Below are positions 16,721 through 26,178 of a stretch of DNA of 64,000 nucleotides, in pieces (position 1 is the stretch's first letter; each line of letters opens with the position of its first letter). This stretch comes from UBA6054 sp963975575 (GTDB lineage: Bacteria > Planctomycetota > Phycisphaerae > Phycisphaerales > UBA1924). The notes under the pieces are model-generated. The model had not been told where the DNA came from. It made no database searches and saw nothing but the letters and a program-made list of their open reading frames with translations. A program made the position numbers and the translations under genes. The DNA is taken from contig CAXBHL010000001.1 of the NCBI GenBank assembly GCA_963975575.1, positions 1,054,001 through 1,118,000 on the forward strand. The letters run 5' to 3'.

Positions 16721-17782
16721 TCAGGGCGTGTTGAACTCCGCGATGAACGCGGAGATGTCGAAGAAGTTCAGCAGGCAGTCGGTGTTCACGTCCGCGGCCG
16801 GGTTCCCGGCGTTGAAGTCCGCGATGAACGTGGAGATGTCAAAGAAGTTGCGCTGGCCGTCGCCGTTGTAGTCCGCCGCGGATCCGACGCGCACCACGAT
16901 CTCCAGGCGCGGCTGGAGCCCGAGGATCTGGGCGATGGGGTTCTCGCGGGTGTACCAGATCGGGTAGCTGGGATCGCCGCTGCCCCCGTCCGGTCCGCCC
17001 GAGGCGGGGTGGAGCGAGGTGATGCCGAACCGGAGTTCCCCGGCCGACAGGCTCTCCCGCAGGTACGCCCGCGTCCCGGGGTCGCAGAGGTTCACCTCGA
17101 ACGCGAACGTGGAGTCGAACGGAACCAGGTCTCCGGGCGTCAGATCGGGGTTGCGACCGATGGCCAGCGGGGTGCGGTCGATCTCGGCCTTGAGATGGTT
17201 GGAGATATCGATCGGCGTCCCGGCCGGATCGAAGACCGCGCCGAACGCGGTGCGGGCCCCCTGGGCGGGCGGGACCGTGGGGTTGAATCCGAACGGGGTG
17301 GTCTCGGTCCACGTCTGGAGCGTGTAGCCCTCCCGGTATCCGATGCCCCAGAGACTGACGGGCCGGCCCGCGTCGGGGTCCGGGACGAGCCCGGGGTAGG
17401 GAGGCTCCTCCTGGTTGTCGTAGGTGTTCTGGTTGTCGTAGGTCGGGTCGTAGCGGAACTGGGCGTCGTTCGAGACCGTCGCGTAAACGGTGGCGGACAC
17501 GACGCGGTACGCCGAGGCGGCCAGGCTGGTGGGGACCAGCGAATCGGTGCGGAAGCCGACGATGAACTGGGCGTCGTGGTCGTCGAACCCCTCCAGGCGG
17601 GGGGCGCCGAAGGTCGAACTCGACAGGCGGGTGCCGGGCGAGCCGTTGAAGGGGTACATCCAGCGGTCCAGGGTGGCCGGGGCCTCGGCTTCGATGAGTT
17701 GGGCATCGGCGGCGGTGACGCCCGCGGTCAGGCAGGCCGCAATCCCGAAACAGGTGGTCGTCCGAGCGGTGATCCGAAACAT
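16721..17782 (-). CDS. Secreted protein with paired C-terminal dockerin-like repeats
   Basis: A 353-residue exported protein: signal peptide (1-27), a body of unknown function rich in aromatic and acidic residues including a short internal duplication (YDNQNTYDNQ, residues about 117-126), then DYNGDGQRNFFDISTFIADF and a second NFFDISAFIAEF ending at the C-terminus. The paired D-x-N-x-D/NFFD loops resemble calcium-binding dockerin type I repeats that end many planctomycete secreted proteins. The body may be a structural or adhesive module. Start at 17782 (AAAGGA upstream) gives the signal peptide. Divergent from the prepilin-like gene. Confidence 0.75.
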   Translation of the reverse strand: MFRITARTTTCFGIAACLTAGVTAADAQLIEAEAPATLDRWMYPFNGSPGTRLSSSTFGAPRLEGFDDHDAQFIVGFRTDSLVPTSLAASAYRVVSATVYATVSNDAQFRYDPTYDNQNTYDNQEEPPYPGLVPDPDAGRPVSLWGIGYREGYTLQTWTETTPFGFNPTVPPAQGARTAFGAVFDPAGTPIDISNHLKAEIDRTPLAIGRNPDLTPGDLVPFDSTFAFEVNLCDPGTRAYLRESLSAGELRFGITSLHPASGGPDGGSGDPSYPIWYTRENPIAQILGLQPRLEIVVRVGSAADYNGDGQRNFFDISTFIADFNAGNPAADVNTDCLLNFFDISAFIAEFNTP

Positions 17783-18026
17783 GGAGGGGTCCTTTCGGAA
17801 GCCTTCGTCAGGCAGAATCTGCGCGACGCGGGGTCTTGTATTCTCATTTCGCAGGACGCAGGCTTGTCTGGCCGGAGTCCACCGGGAAGAATCATTGCGA
17901 CTGAGTCTCAACCGCGTCAAGTGCCGCGTCGAGACTTTCTTCTCCGTCGGATGCCGGATCGATCCCACATTGATCCCAACCGGAAGCTCAAAGAACCCCA
18001 GAACGGCGAAAGGCGACGCAGCGACG

Positions 18027-18968
18027 ATGATGCCCGGCAGCCCAACACGACCTTCCTTGCCCGGACGAACCCGATCCGGGGCGTTCACCTTGATCGAGTT
18101 GCTGGTGGTCATCGCGATCATCGCGACGCTCATCGGGATCCTGCTCCCGGCCATCGGCAGCGCACGGACCACGGCCCGGGCGGCCAAGGAGATCGCCGCG
18201 GCCCGTCAGCTCATGCTCGCCTACACCATGTACGCCGACGCCAACCGCGACAAGCTCATGGTCGGTTTCGTGCCCGACGCGATCTGGTCGGAGATGGTCG
18301 CTCGGCGCGAGCGCCCGCAGAACGCCGGCGGCAGCCCCATCGCCAAGATTCCCGGTCAGCGGTACCCGTGGCGCATCGCGCCGTACCTCGACTACAACCT
18401 CGACGGGCTCTACCAGGACCGGCGCGTGGTCGAGGCCATGGCCGAGGCCCCGTCGATCGACGCGCCCGCCTCCACCGGCCACACCGCGATGGAGTACATC
18501 GTCTCGCTCTACCCGAGCTTCGGCCTGAACAGCTATTTCCTGGGCGGGGGCATGCCCGGGGACACGATCCCGTTCAGCCCGTCGGGCCGCCGGCTCTTCG
18601 GCGATTTCCACCTGCGGACCATGTACCAGGCCCGCCGCTCCTCGGAGTTGATGGTCTTCTCCTCCGCCCGCTCGATCGCCGAGCCGTCGCTGCTGCCCGG
18701 CTACGGCGTGATCGAGGGTTCCTTCGCCATCAAGCCGCCGTACCTGTACGCCACGTCCGGACGCCAGTGGCAGGATGGGTACGCCGAGCGCCCGGACAGC
18801 CCGGACGCGAACTCCGGGCGGGTGTCGCTGCGGTTCGCCGGCAAGGGCGCGTCCGCGATGCTCGACGGGCACGCCGAACTGCTCGGCTGGGAAGGGTTCA
18901 ACGACATGCGCTTGTGGGCCGACCAGGCCGACGCGCCGGACTGGCGGATCCCGTACCGCCTGCCGTAG
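18027..18968 (+). CDS. Prepilin-type N-terminal cleavage/methylation domain protein
   Basis: A 313-residue type IV pilin/pseudopilin-like protein. The prepilin peptidase site is RSGAFTLIELLVVIAIIA (residues 16-33) with Glu at mature position 5 and a long hydrophobic helix. The large C-terminal domain, with a late AMLDGHAELLG block, resembles the abundant DUF1559-like pseudopilins of planctomycetes, whose role is unknown. Two tandem ATGs at 18027 and 18030. The 244-nt gap upstream, shared with the divergent dockerin gene, shows no other gene. Confidence 0.85.
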   Translation: MMPGSPTRPSLPGRTRSGAFTLIELLVVIAIIATLIGILLPAIGSARTTARAAKEIAAARQLMLAYTMYADANRDKLMVGFVPDAIWSEMVARRERPQNAGGSPIAKIPGQRYPWRIAPYLDYNLDGLYQDRRVVEAMAEAPSIDAPASTGHTAMEYIVSLYPSFGLNSYFLGGGMPGDTIPFSPSGRRLFGDFHLRTMYQARRSSELMVFSSARSIAEPSLLPGYGVIEGSFAIKPPYLYATSGRQWQDGYAERPDSPDANSGRVSLRFAGKGASAMLDGHAELLGWEGFNDMRLWADQADAPDWRIPYRLP

Positions 18969-19008
18969 GGCCGGGCCCGGGCGGTTGGCCTCCTACCCTG
19001 ACCCTGCC

Positions 19009-20589
19009 ATGACCACCCCCCGCCCCCCCCGCCCCCCGCGCATCGATCTGCTCGACGAACTCTCCTGGCGCGGCCTGCTGCACCAGTGCACGGACGAGAC
19101 GGGTTTGCGCGCCCACCTCGCCGACCCCGACACGGACCCCCGCAAGATCTATATCGGCTTCGATCCCACCGCGCCGTCGCTGACCATCGGAAACCTCGTC
19201 CAGATCATGAACCTCGCCCGCGTCCGCCAGGCGGGGCACATCCCGGTCGTGGTCATGGGCGGCGGCACGGGGCTGATCGGCGATCCCTCGGGCAAGTCGG
19301 CCGAGCGGATGCTGATGACCTACGAGATCGTGCAGTCGCACGTCCGGAGCCAGCGCCCGATCTTCGACGCGGTGCTGGGCACGGTGGACGGGCCGGACTA
19401 CCTCGTGTTCAACAACGCCGACTGGCTGATGAAGATCAGCTACCTCGACGCCCTGCGCGACATCGGCAAGTTCTTCAGCGTGAACATGATGATGCAGAAG
19501 GAGTCGGTCAAGGCGCGGCTCGAGAACCGCGAGCAGGGGATCTCGTACACCGAGTTCTCCTATATGATCCTGCAGGCGTACGACTTCGACTATCTCTCTG
19601 AACACATGGGCGTTTCGGTTCAGTTCGGAGGCAGTGATCAGTACGGCAACATCATTGCCGGAAAAGAACTTCAGCGGAAACGAGCCGCCTCCCTGTGGGA
19701 CGAAGCGATTGTTGAAGTTCAGCGATTTAAACCGGATATCGAGAGGGTTGACCTGAAGGCCTCTTGGGTGGATAGGTGGAAGAGCTTTGTCGCGGATGTG
19801 CTCGGCTCAATCAAGCTGACACAACATTCTGATTCTCAATCTGCTTGGCTTCGCGGAGATCAGCCTCTTGGTGCTTGGATTCGTGACCTGTCGCCAGATC
19901 GTCAGAGAGCGGTGCAAAAATACTTGCTGGCGTCTAATAGAATTGTCGCGGCAGAGGAATGTTTCGGCCTCACCGCCCCCCTAGTCACCAAGGCCGACGG
20001 CGGCAAGTTCGGCAAGACCGAGTCCGGCGCGATCTGGCTCACCGCCGACCGCACCAGCCCGTACGCCTACTACCAGTTCTGGCTCAACGCCTCGGATGCC
20101 GACGCGGCCAACTGGATCAAGGTCTTCACCTTCCTCGACCGGGCGACCGTCGAATCGCTGATCGACCGGCACGCCCAGAACCCGGGCGCCCGCGAACTCC
20201 AGCGCACGCTGGCGCAGGAGGCCACGCGCATCCTGCACGGCGGGCCCGCGATGGAGCAGGCCGAGCAGGCCGCCAAGGCGTTGTTCTCCGGCGACATCGC
20301 CGGGCTCGACGCGGCGACCCTGCAGGAGGTCCTCGCCGATGTGCCCTCGTCCAACCGCGACCGGGCCGACCTGGTCGGCGAAGGGGCCGACCCGATCGGG
20401 GTGCTCAAGGACGCGGGGCTGGCCGCCAGCAACCGCGAGGCCCGGGAGTTCATCGCCAACGGCTCGGTCTCGGTCAACGGGTCCAAACTGGCCGAGGGCG
20501 TCCGCTTGACGGAGGCCCACCTGATGCACGGCTCGCTGATGGCGCTCCGCCGCGGCAAGAAGAGCTGGCACCTGGTGCGTTGGTCCTAG
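19009..20589 (+). CDS. tyrS: Tyrosyl-tRNA synthetase with large internal insertion
   Basis: Class I synthetase charging tRNA-Tyr. Visible: GFDPTAPSLTIGN (residues 50-62, the HIGH region but reading TIGN), GGGTGLIGDPSGK, YTEFSYMILQAYDF, GGSDQYGN, the KMSKS-equivalent KFGKT (333-337) and a C-terminal S4-like RNA-binding domain (AGLAASNREAREFIANGSVS). At 526 residues it exceeds the usual 400-430; about 90 residues (226-314) are inserted between GKELQRKR and CFGLTAPLVTKADG, where E. coli TyrRS has only a few. TACCCT ends 9 nt before the ATG; no Shine-Dalgarno. Confidence 0.9.
   Translation: MTTPRPPRPPRIDLLDELSWRGLLHQCTDETGLRAHLADPDTDPRKIYIGFDPTAPSLTIGNLVQIMNLARVRQAGHIPVVVMGGGTGLIGDPSGKSAERMLMTYEIVQSHVRSQRPIFDAVLGTVDGPDYLVFNNADWLMKISYLDALRDIGKFFSVNMMMQKESVKARLENREQGISYTEFSYMILQAYDFDYLSEHMGVSVQFGGSDQYGNIIAGKELQRKRAASLWDEAIVEVQRFKPDIERVDLKASWVDRWKSFVADVLGSIKLTQHSDSQSAWLRGDQPLGAWIRDLSPDRQRAVQKYLLASNRIVAAEECFGLTAPLVTKADGGKFGKTESGAIWLTADRTSPYAYYQFWLNASDADAANWIKVFTFLDRATVESLIDRHAQNPGARELQRTLAQEATRILHGGPAMEQAEQAAKALFSGDIAGLDAATLQEVLADVPSSNRDRADLVGEGADPIGVLKDAGLAASNREAREFIANGSVSVNGSKLAEGVRLTEAHLMHGSLMALRRGKKSWHLVRWS
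19594..19975. other. GC-poor tract inside tyrS
   Basis: About 380 nt at roughly 48-57% GC against about 70% outside. It covers conserved codons (SDQYGN...GKEL), the whole inserted segment, and ends sharply at the run of C before the conserved VTKADGGKFGKT. Codons there end mostly in T or A. Confidence 0.6.
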
Positions 20590-20720
20590 GTGAAGTCCGA
20601 CTGCCTCCTTTGGAGTTGATCGGGGAACCGCCATGATGTAGGTTCAGGATTATCGCTCTGTCTGAAGGGGCGGCAGGATACTCGCACACGCGACAGGAAC
20701 CAACATGATCGGGGGCCCGC

Positions 20721-23700
20721 ATGGTGCTCAATACGAAGACGGGGTTGTTCGGTGTGATCGTGCTCGGTGCGTCAGCGTCGGTCGCCCTGGGACAGTTCGG
20801 TGACGAGCGGTTCACGCTGCGGCCGGCGCACGACGGGGTGAAGCGGGTGTACGGGTCCAGCATCGACATGAACGGTCCGGTATGCGTGATCGGTTCTCCG
20901 GAGGCAAACGTTGTCGACGCGTGCGGCCAGGCGTACGTCTTCGATTTCTCGGGCACGGACTCCGAAGTGCCGCTGCTGCGGTTGAAGTTTGACTGCGACG
21001 CGTCGATCAACGAGCGGTTTGGTCGGTCGGTGGGCGTCAGCCCCGCCGCGGTCATCGTCGGTGCGCCGTCGACCGGCGCGCTGCCGGGGAAGGCGTATGT
21101 GTTCGACCCAGACACGGGCGAACTGGTCCAAGAGCTTGAGGCGCCGGAGCCGTTCCCCACCCAGGCGTTTGGGACTGACGTAGACGTCTCGAGTGCGGTC
21201 GCCGTGGTCGGGGCCCCGGCCGGAGCGCTTAGTGATGATCCCGAGGCGGCGTACATGTACACCACGACCGATGGTGCCTTGATCGCAACCCTCGAGCCGG
21301 GGGACGGGGCGACGGAGATCGACTTTGGCTATTCGGTGGCGATCCATGGCAACGTGGTCGCCATCGGCGCGCCGCTTGATGACGAGGCCGGTTCCAACTC
21401 CGGAGCGGTCTACCTTTTCGATATCACCGACCCGACAGCGCCGGTGCAAACGGCCAAGTTACTTTTGCCGACCCCCCAGAGCAACGCGTGGTTCGGGGTC
21501 AGCGTGGACACCGACAGCGAGTACGTTCTCGCGGGAGCGTTTCAGTACGACACCGCCGGCGGGGCGAACGCCGGCGCGGCGTTCCTCTTCGACGCGGAGA
21601 CCGGAGCCCACGTGGCCACGCTGGAGGGATCCGGTTCGGGTGAGAGCGACCGCCTTGGTGGCAGCGTCGCCATCGGCGGCGGGCAGGCCATTCTCGGCTA
21701 TTCGTGGCAGTATGGATCCGCGGACCCGGTTGGCGGAGCGTACGTATACGACGTCTCGACGCCGTCGTCTCCGATCGAACTGCACAGGCTTGTTCCGGAC
21801 CAGGCGGAAACGGATGACGCAGTCGGATACGCGGTCGGCGTGGGGTGGGGCGTGGCGGTCGTCGGCGCGGTCGGCGACGACGACAACGGGGCGGATCGCG
21901 GCATGGCCTTTCGATTCGATCCGGTCACAGGCGAGCAGACCGCGCAGCTCTGGCCGCTCGGAGGGTTCCAACTGTTCGGTTCGGCGATGGATCAATCGGC
22001 GGTCGTTCAGATTGTCGGAGCCCCGTACAACGCCGGAGTCGGATCGGTCCGGTTCTACTGCCCGGTCACGGGCGAGCAGTTCTCGGTGCTTCACTCGCCA
22101 AGCGGCGAGTCCGGTGGACACTTCGGACGTTCGGTGGCGGTCGCCGGGCAGCTGGCGGCGATCGCTTCGGACGCTGAGGGAGGCTCGATCTACCTGGTCG
22201 ATGTCTCGGATCCGCGGTCTCCCGTCGTCACGGGCCAGATCTCCGGCATCGGCATCTCCAGCGATATCGTCATGAACACGAATAACGTGTTCGCAACGAC
22301 CTACCGCACCTTCCGTTCCTACCAGATTGTTCCCGGCGGCTTCTTCCAAGCGGACAGCATCGAGGTTGGCGAGGTGTACCGGGCGGAGTTGGACATCTCG
22401 ACCGATGGAGACCTCGTTGCCATCGGATCGACCGATTTCAATCGCGCGCTGACCGTCGACGTGTCTGATCCGACCTCTCTGAGCATCGGGTTCGAGCTTG
22501 AGCGGGTCGGCAGCGCGGATCTGGACGATGAGTTCGGTCGATACGGGTCGGCGATCGCGGTTTCCGAGCATCTTGTCGCGGTCGGCTCCGCCAATGAGAC
22601 GCCCCCCTCCGGCGAGGAAGATCAGGGGATGGTCTGGTTGTTCGCCCGCTCGACCGGTGTATGCCTGGGATATCTGACCGAACCCGGCGGGGACGACTTG
22701 GGTGAGTTCGGCGTGTCGATCGACATCTATGCCGATACCCTTGTCATCGGCGCTGACCCACGGCTGTCGGTCCCGGATTTCCCGTCCGAGGTGCACATCT
22801 ACGACCTCTTCGGGGGCGTTACGCCGGTTTATCAGGGGTTGATTGATTCGCCGGACTACCCGCCGCCCGGGACTCTGCCTCCCGCTTATGACTCGTTCGG
22901 CTCGACGCTCGATCTGAGTCCGACCGGCTTCATGGTCGGTGCGAGCGGGCGGAGTCTGGTGCGGGACGGCGCGTTGCTGGACGATGGGAACGGCACGGTC
23001 ACCGTCTTCGGAGTCTGGCCCGATCTCGTGGTGGGCGACCTCGTCGCGTGGCCCGCCTTCGCCGGGTTCAGCCCGAACGCCGCGAACGCGACTGCGGCGA
23101 CCGGTCTGCCCGACCTGACCCCGGCGGTCCTCGCCGGGCCGGGCGCCGGCCTGCTGGTGTACGGCTTCGAGCCGATGAGTCCCTACGCCCCGGGGCAGTT
23201 GGCGTCGGCGTTCGGCGTCCCGCCGGGCGCGCTGGATCCGTACGACATGATCGTGATCGGGAGGAGCAAGCAGCCCGGCTCGACCTTCGAGACCTGCTCG
23301 ATCACGGTGTCGGACGGGTCGGCTACGCAATCATTCGACGTGGTGTACGCGGCGAACGGTCCGACCCAAGGGCCGGGGTGGGTCAGCGTTCCCTCAAACG
23401 GCTCGGTCGCGAACGCCGCGATGGGCTCCCAGTTGCCGGTCGGACTCGACGTGTCCCTGCTTTTGCTCGACCTCGGCAGCGTCATGCCCTTGGAGGGCAA
23501 CCTGTCCGTCTCGATCGAGCGGCCGGGCACGGGACAGGGCGGGGCGTTCGATTCGCCGGAAGTGCTCGGCGTGGGGGTGATGGGCGTGTCCCCCCGCCCG
23601 TGCTCGGTCGGCGACGTGGCCCAGCCCTTCGATCAACTGAACTTCTTCGACGTTGCGGCGTTCGTGTCCCTGTTCTCGGCCGGCGACCCCGCGGCGGACC

Positions 23701-23777
23701 TGGCCGATCCCATCGGGGAGTTGAACTTCTTCGACCTGGCCCGGTACCTGGACTATTACCAGGCCGGGTGCCCGTGA
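20721..23777 (+). CDS. Large secreted FG-GAP/beta-propeller-like protein with C-terminal dockerin-like repeats
   Basis: A 1018-residue exported protein. Signal peptide 1-25 (cleavage near ALG-QF). Residues 30-760 contain about ten to twelve copies of a unit of the type FGxSVxVxGxxAVVGAPxDDxxG...GAAYLFDxxTG, the FG-GAP-like pattern of beta-propellers, several with D-x-D/N acidic loops. A distinct beta domain follows (770-960), then two NFFD dockerin-like repeats (LNFFDVAAFVSLF and LNFFDLARYLDYY). Probably an extracellular binding or structural protein. Its GC is lower than the housekeeping genes, as often for long repetitive surface proteins. Confidence 0.82.
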   Translation: MVLNTKTGLFGVIVLGASASVALGQFGDERFTLRPAHDGVKRVYGSSIDMNGPVCVIGSPEANVVDACGQAYVFDFSGTDSEVPLLRLKFDCDASINERFGRSVGVSPAAVIVGAPSTGALPGKAYVFDPDTGELVQELEAPEPFPTQAFGTDVDVSSAVAVVGAPAGALSDDPEAAYMYTTTDGALIATLEPGDGATEIDFGYSVAIHGNVVAIGAPLDDEAGSNSGAVYLFDITDPTAPVQTAKLLLPTPQSNAWFGVSVDTDSEYVLAGAFQYDTAGGANAGAAFLFDAETGAHVATLEGSGSGESDRLGGSVAIGGGQAILGYSWQYGSADPVGGAYVYDVSTPSSPIELHRLVPDQAETDDAVGYAVGVGWGVAVVGAVGDDDNGADRGMAFRFDPVTGEQTAQLWPLGGFQLFGSAMDQSAVVQIVGAPYNAGVGSVRFYCPVTGEQFSVLHSPSGESGGHFGRSVAVAGQLAAIASDAEGGSIYLVDVSDPRSPVVTGQISGIGISSDIVMNTNNVFATTYRTFRSYQIVPGGFFQADSIEVGEVYRAELDISTDGDLVAIGSTDFNRALTVDVSDPTSLSIGFELERVGSADLDDEFGRYGSAIAVSEHLVAVGSANETPPSGEEDQGMVWLFARSTGVCLGYLTEPGGDDLGEFGVSIDIYADTLVIGADPRLSVPDFPSEVHIYDLFGGVTPVYQGLIDSPDYPPPGTLPPAYDSFGSTLDLSPTGFMVGASGRSLVRDGALLDDGNGTVTVFGVWPDLVVGDLVAWPAFAGFSPNAANATAATGLPDLTPAVLAGPGAGLLVYGFEPMSPYAPGQLASAFGVPPGALDPYDMIVIGRSKQPGSTFETCSITVSDGSATQSFDVVYAANGPTQGPGWVSVPSNGSVANAAMGSQLPVGLDVSLLLLDLGSVMPLEGNLSVSIERPGTGQGGAFDSPEVLGVGVMGVSPRPCSVGDVAQPFDQLNFFDVAAFVSLFSAGDPAADLADPIGELNFFDLARYLDYYQAGCP

Positions 23778-23838
23778 ATCGCGGCGGGCGACCGCGCAAG
23801 TACTTGATAAAAAGGGGCTTCCATTCCGGGCGGATTTC

Positions 23839-23847
23839 TGGCATACT
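23839..23847 (+). promoter_or_regulatory. Extended -10 promoter candidate for the CBS gene
   Basis: TGGCATACT: TG, one base, then CATACT (4 of 6). Same shape as the elements at 34821 and 51389. No good -35. Confidence 0.4.
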
Positions 23848-23923
23848 GGTGTGTCCGAAACCCGCGGCCGTTCGCCGCCCGGGGGCGGCGCGCTCCGCGA
23901 TCACTCGCATCGGAGGCGACGCT

Positions 23924-24370
23924 ATGAGCACCGTTGAAGACATCCTGTCCCGCAAGCCCCGGGCCGTCCACGAGGTCGACGCCAACGCGGCCGTGCTCGA
24001 AGCGGCCAAGGTGATGAACGATCACAAGATCGGGTCGGTCGTCGTCAAGCACGGCGGACGGATGGTCGGCATCCTGACCGAACGCGACATCCTGACCCGC
24101 ATCGTGGCCAAGCAGCGCGACCCGTCGGCGACCAAGGCGTCCGAGGTCATGACGCGGTCGGTCCTGACCTGCCGCCCGGCGACGAAGCTCAACGAGGCCC
24201 GGAAGGTGATGCGCGAGAAGCACATCCGCCACCTGCCGGTCGTGGACGAGGACCGCGTGGTCGGCATGGTGTCCATCGGCGACCTCAACCACGCCGAGCA
24301 CGACATCCTCGTCGAGACGATCCACTCGATGGAGACCTACATCGCCGGCGGCACGGCCAGCCTGATCTGA
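23924..24370 (+). CDS. CBS domain-pair protein
   Basis: A 148-residue protein made of two CBS domains (residues about 8-62 and 75-130): VMNDHKIGSVVV, GILTERDILTRIV, MREKHIRHLPVVDEDRVVGMVSIGDL. Stand-alone Bateman modules bind adenine nucleotides and act as energy sensors for a partner protein; the partner is not evident. The ATG is preceded by a perfect GGAGG. An in-frame extension upstream runs antisense-like through the previous gene and is rejected. Convergent with the Gfo/Idh-like gene. Confidence 0.88.
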   Translation: MSTVEDILSRKPRAVHEVDANAAVLEAAKVMNDHKIGSVVVKHGGRMVGILTERDILTRIVAKQRDPSATKASEVMTRSVLTCRPATKLNEARKVMREKHIRHLPVVDEDRVVGMVSIGDLNHAEHDILVETIHSMETYIAGGTASLI

Positions 24371-24389
24371 GCCGTCCCCGCGGGGTGCG

Positions 24390-25415
24390 TCACGCGATCT
24401 GCATCAGACGCCGGATGGTGTCCGGGGCCTCGCCCTGGCCCGTGCGGCAGCTGAGCAGGGCCGCGTGCGTCATCGACAGCACCGCGGGGTAATCGATCGG
24501 CGCGTGGCTGGGTCCGACGCCCGCGCACAGGTTCGCCAGTTGGGTGGCCAGCGCGGCCTCGCCCGGGTCCGCGTCCGGGGGATCGAACGGGGTGCGGTCG
24601 GGCTCGCCCCCCGGGTGCCGCCAGACGAGCCCGGCCGCGTCCAGCGTGATCGAGCCCTCGGCGCCCATGATCCGCAGGTCGGTCTCGGTGGTGGGGGACT
24701 GGTCCGAGAGGTGGACCCCCGCCGCGCGTCCGTCGGCGAAGCGCAGATGGGCGGTCAGATCGCCCGTCAGACCCCGCAGCGACTCCCCGGGGAGTTGGTG
24801 CAGCCCGCGGGCCTTGGCCGGGGCGACGAAGCAGGCGTCCACGATCTCCGGCACGCCCATCAGCGTGCGGACCACGTCCATTGCGTCGAACAGCCGGGCC
24901 CCGAGTGTGCCCAGTGCGGCCGGCCCCACCAGGCGGATCGAGCAGGTCCGGGGCACGCCGAAGGTCTCCAGGGTCACGTGCAGTTCGTCGAGGGCTTTAG
25001 TTCGGCGCGTGCGGGGCACCACCCGCACCAGATCGGCCAGCGTGCCGTTGTGCAGCGCGTCGGTCCAGCGGGTGCCGTTGAGCTCCATGGCGGCCGCCGG
25101 GATGGCGTCGATCGTCGCGACCGGCACCGCACGCCCCTTGGCCAGCTGGAGGGCGGAGAGGTCCTGATCGATGTCGGTGTGCCCGAACTGTCCGGCGGCG
25201 GCGATGAAGACCAGATCGACCGGCGCCGAGGTCAGGGCGGATCGCAGGTCGTCGCAGGGTTCGCAGCCGAGGTCCCGAGCGACCTGGCCCGTGTGGGTCG
25301 GCTCGGGCGAGCCGGCCAGAACCGGCACGACGCCCGCCCGGGCCAGCACGCGCCCGATCCGTTCGGTCTGATCGGGCGTGAGCCAGCACACCGCGTTAGG
25401 GGTCTCCCCGCTCAT
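24390..25415 (-). CDS. Gfo/Idh/MocA-like oxidoreductase-fold protein
   Basis: A 341-residue protein with a Rossmann-like N-terminal half (DLVFIAAAGQFGHTDIDQDL, then KGRAVPVATIDAIP) and an alpha/beta C-terminal domain containing FDAMDVVRTLMGVPEIVDA and MGAEGSITLDAAG, all reminiscent of Gfo/Idh/MocA dehydrogenases. The usual GxGxxG nucleotide loop and the catalytic Lys-Pro motif are not apparent, so enzyme activity is doubtful. TAGCAT lies 6 nt before the ATG with no Shine-Dalgarno. Confidence 0.65.
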   Translation of the reverse strand: MSGETPNAVCWLTPDQTERIGRVLARAGVVPVLAGSPEPTHTGQVARDLGCEPCDDLRSALTSAPVDLVFIAAAGQFGHTDIDQDLSALQLAKGRAVPVATIDAIPAAAMELNGTRWTDALHNGTLADLVRVVPRTRRTKALDELHVTLETFGVPRTCSIRLVGPAALGTLGARLFDAMDVVRTLMGVPEIVDACFVAPAKARGLHQLPGESLRGLTGDLTAHLRFADGRAAGVHLSDQSPTTETDLRIMGAEGSITLDAAGLVWRHPGGEPDRTPFDPPDADPGEAALATQLANLCAGVGPSHAPIDYPAVLSMTHAALLSCRTGQGEAPDTIRRLMQIA

Positions 25416-25421
25416 GCCCGG

Positions 25422-25427
25422 ATGCTA
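25422..25427 (-). promoter_or_regulatory. -10-like hexamer of the Gfo/Idh-like gene
   Basis: TAGCAT on the minus strand, 6 nt upstream of the ATG at 25415; leaderless arrangement. Confidence 0.4.
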
Positions 25428-25464
25428 CACGATTTTGGTGCGAACCGGGCGGGCCTGCGGGCGA

Positions 25465-25470
25465 TAGAAT
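25465..25470 (+). promoter_or_regulatory. -10 element of rnpB
   Basis: TAGAAT (5 of 6 to TATAAT), 6 nt before the predicted RNA 5' end. TTGGTG at 25435 is too distant to be a normal -35. Confidence 0.55.
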
Positions 25471-25476
25471 CACAAC

Positions 25477-25962
<486 letters not shown>

Positions 25963-25969
25963 CGCAAGA

Positions 25970-26010
25970 CGCACCCCCGCGGGGACCACCCGCGGGGGTG
26001 CGGCCGTTTT
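25970..26010 (+). terminator. Terminator of rnpB
   Basis: Perfect 14-bp stem (25970-25983 with 25989-26002), 5-nt loop, then GGCCGTTTT. Confidence 0.85.
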
Positions 26011-26028
26011 GAGGACCGGGTTTCAGCG

Positions 26029-26178
26029 TCACATGAACCAGAGCGCCAGCGCCGCCAGAGAGATCAGCCCGGCGATGACGGACACGGCCAATGAAATGAA
26101 GGGCATGTTCCTCGCGCCAACGTTCAGAACCCCGTGTTCCGGTTGGCGACAGCCCGGGCACTCTGCGTGATCGCCCAC
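26029..26178 (-). CDS. Possible small zinc-ribbon/membrane protein
   Basis: About 49 residues from a GTG at 26178: a single CPGC knuckle, then NVGARNMPFISLAVSVIAGL and a hydrophobic C-terminal helix. It overlaps the end of the preceding gene by about 55 nt. It could instead be a remnant of, or frameshifted end of, the neighbouring zinc-ribbon family. Weakly supported. Confidence 0.35.
   Translation of the reverse strand: MGDHAECPGCRQPEHGVLNVGARNMPFISLAVSVIAGLISLAALALWFM

Noticed and set aside
18027..18970. Type II secretion or pilus operon around the prepilin-like gene
   Set aside because: No other pilus assembly genes are adjacent; planctomycetes carry many isolated proteins of this type.
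16640..19012. A plus-strand ORF of about 790 codons across the surface-protein genes
   Set aside because: It runs antisense to two genes with signal peptides and out of frame with the prepilin-like and tyrS genes; composition is Arg/Gly/Pro-rich shadow.
19684..19960. Intein in tyrS
   Set aside because: The insert is too short, has no Cys/Ser + HN splicing junctions and no homing endonuclease motifs; an ordinary in-frame insertion fits better.
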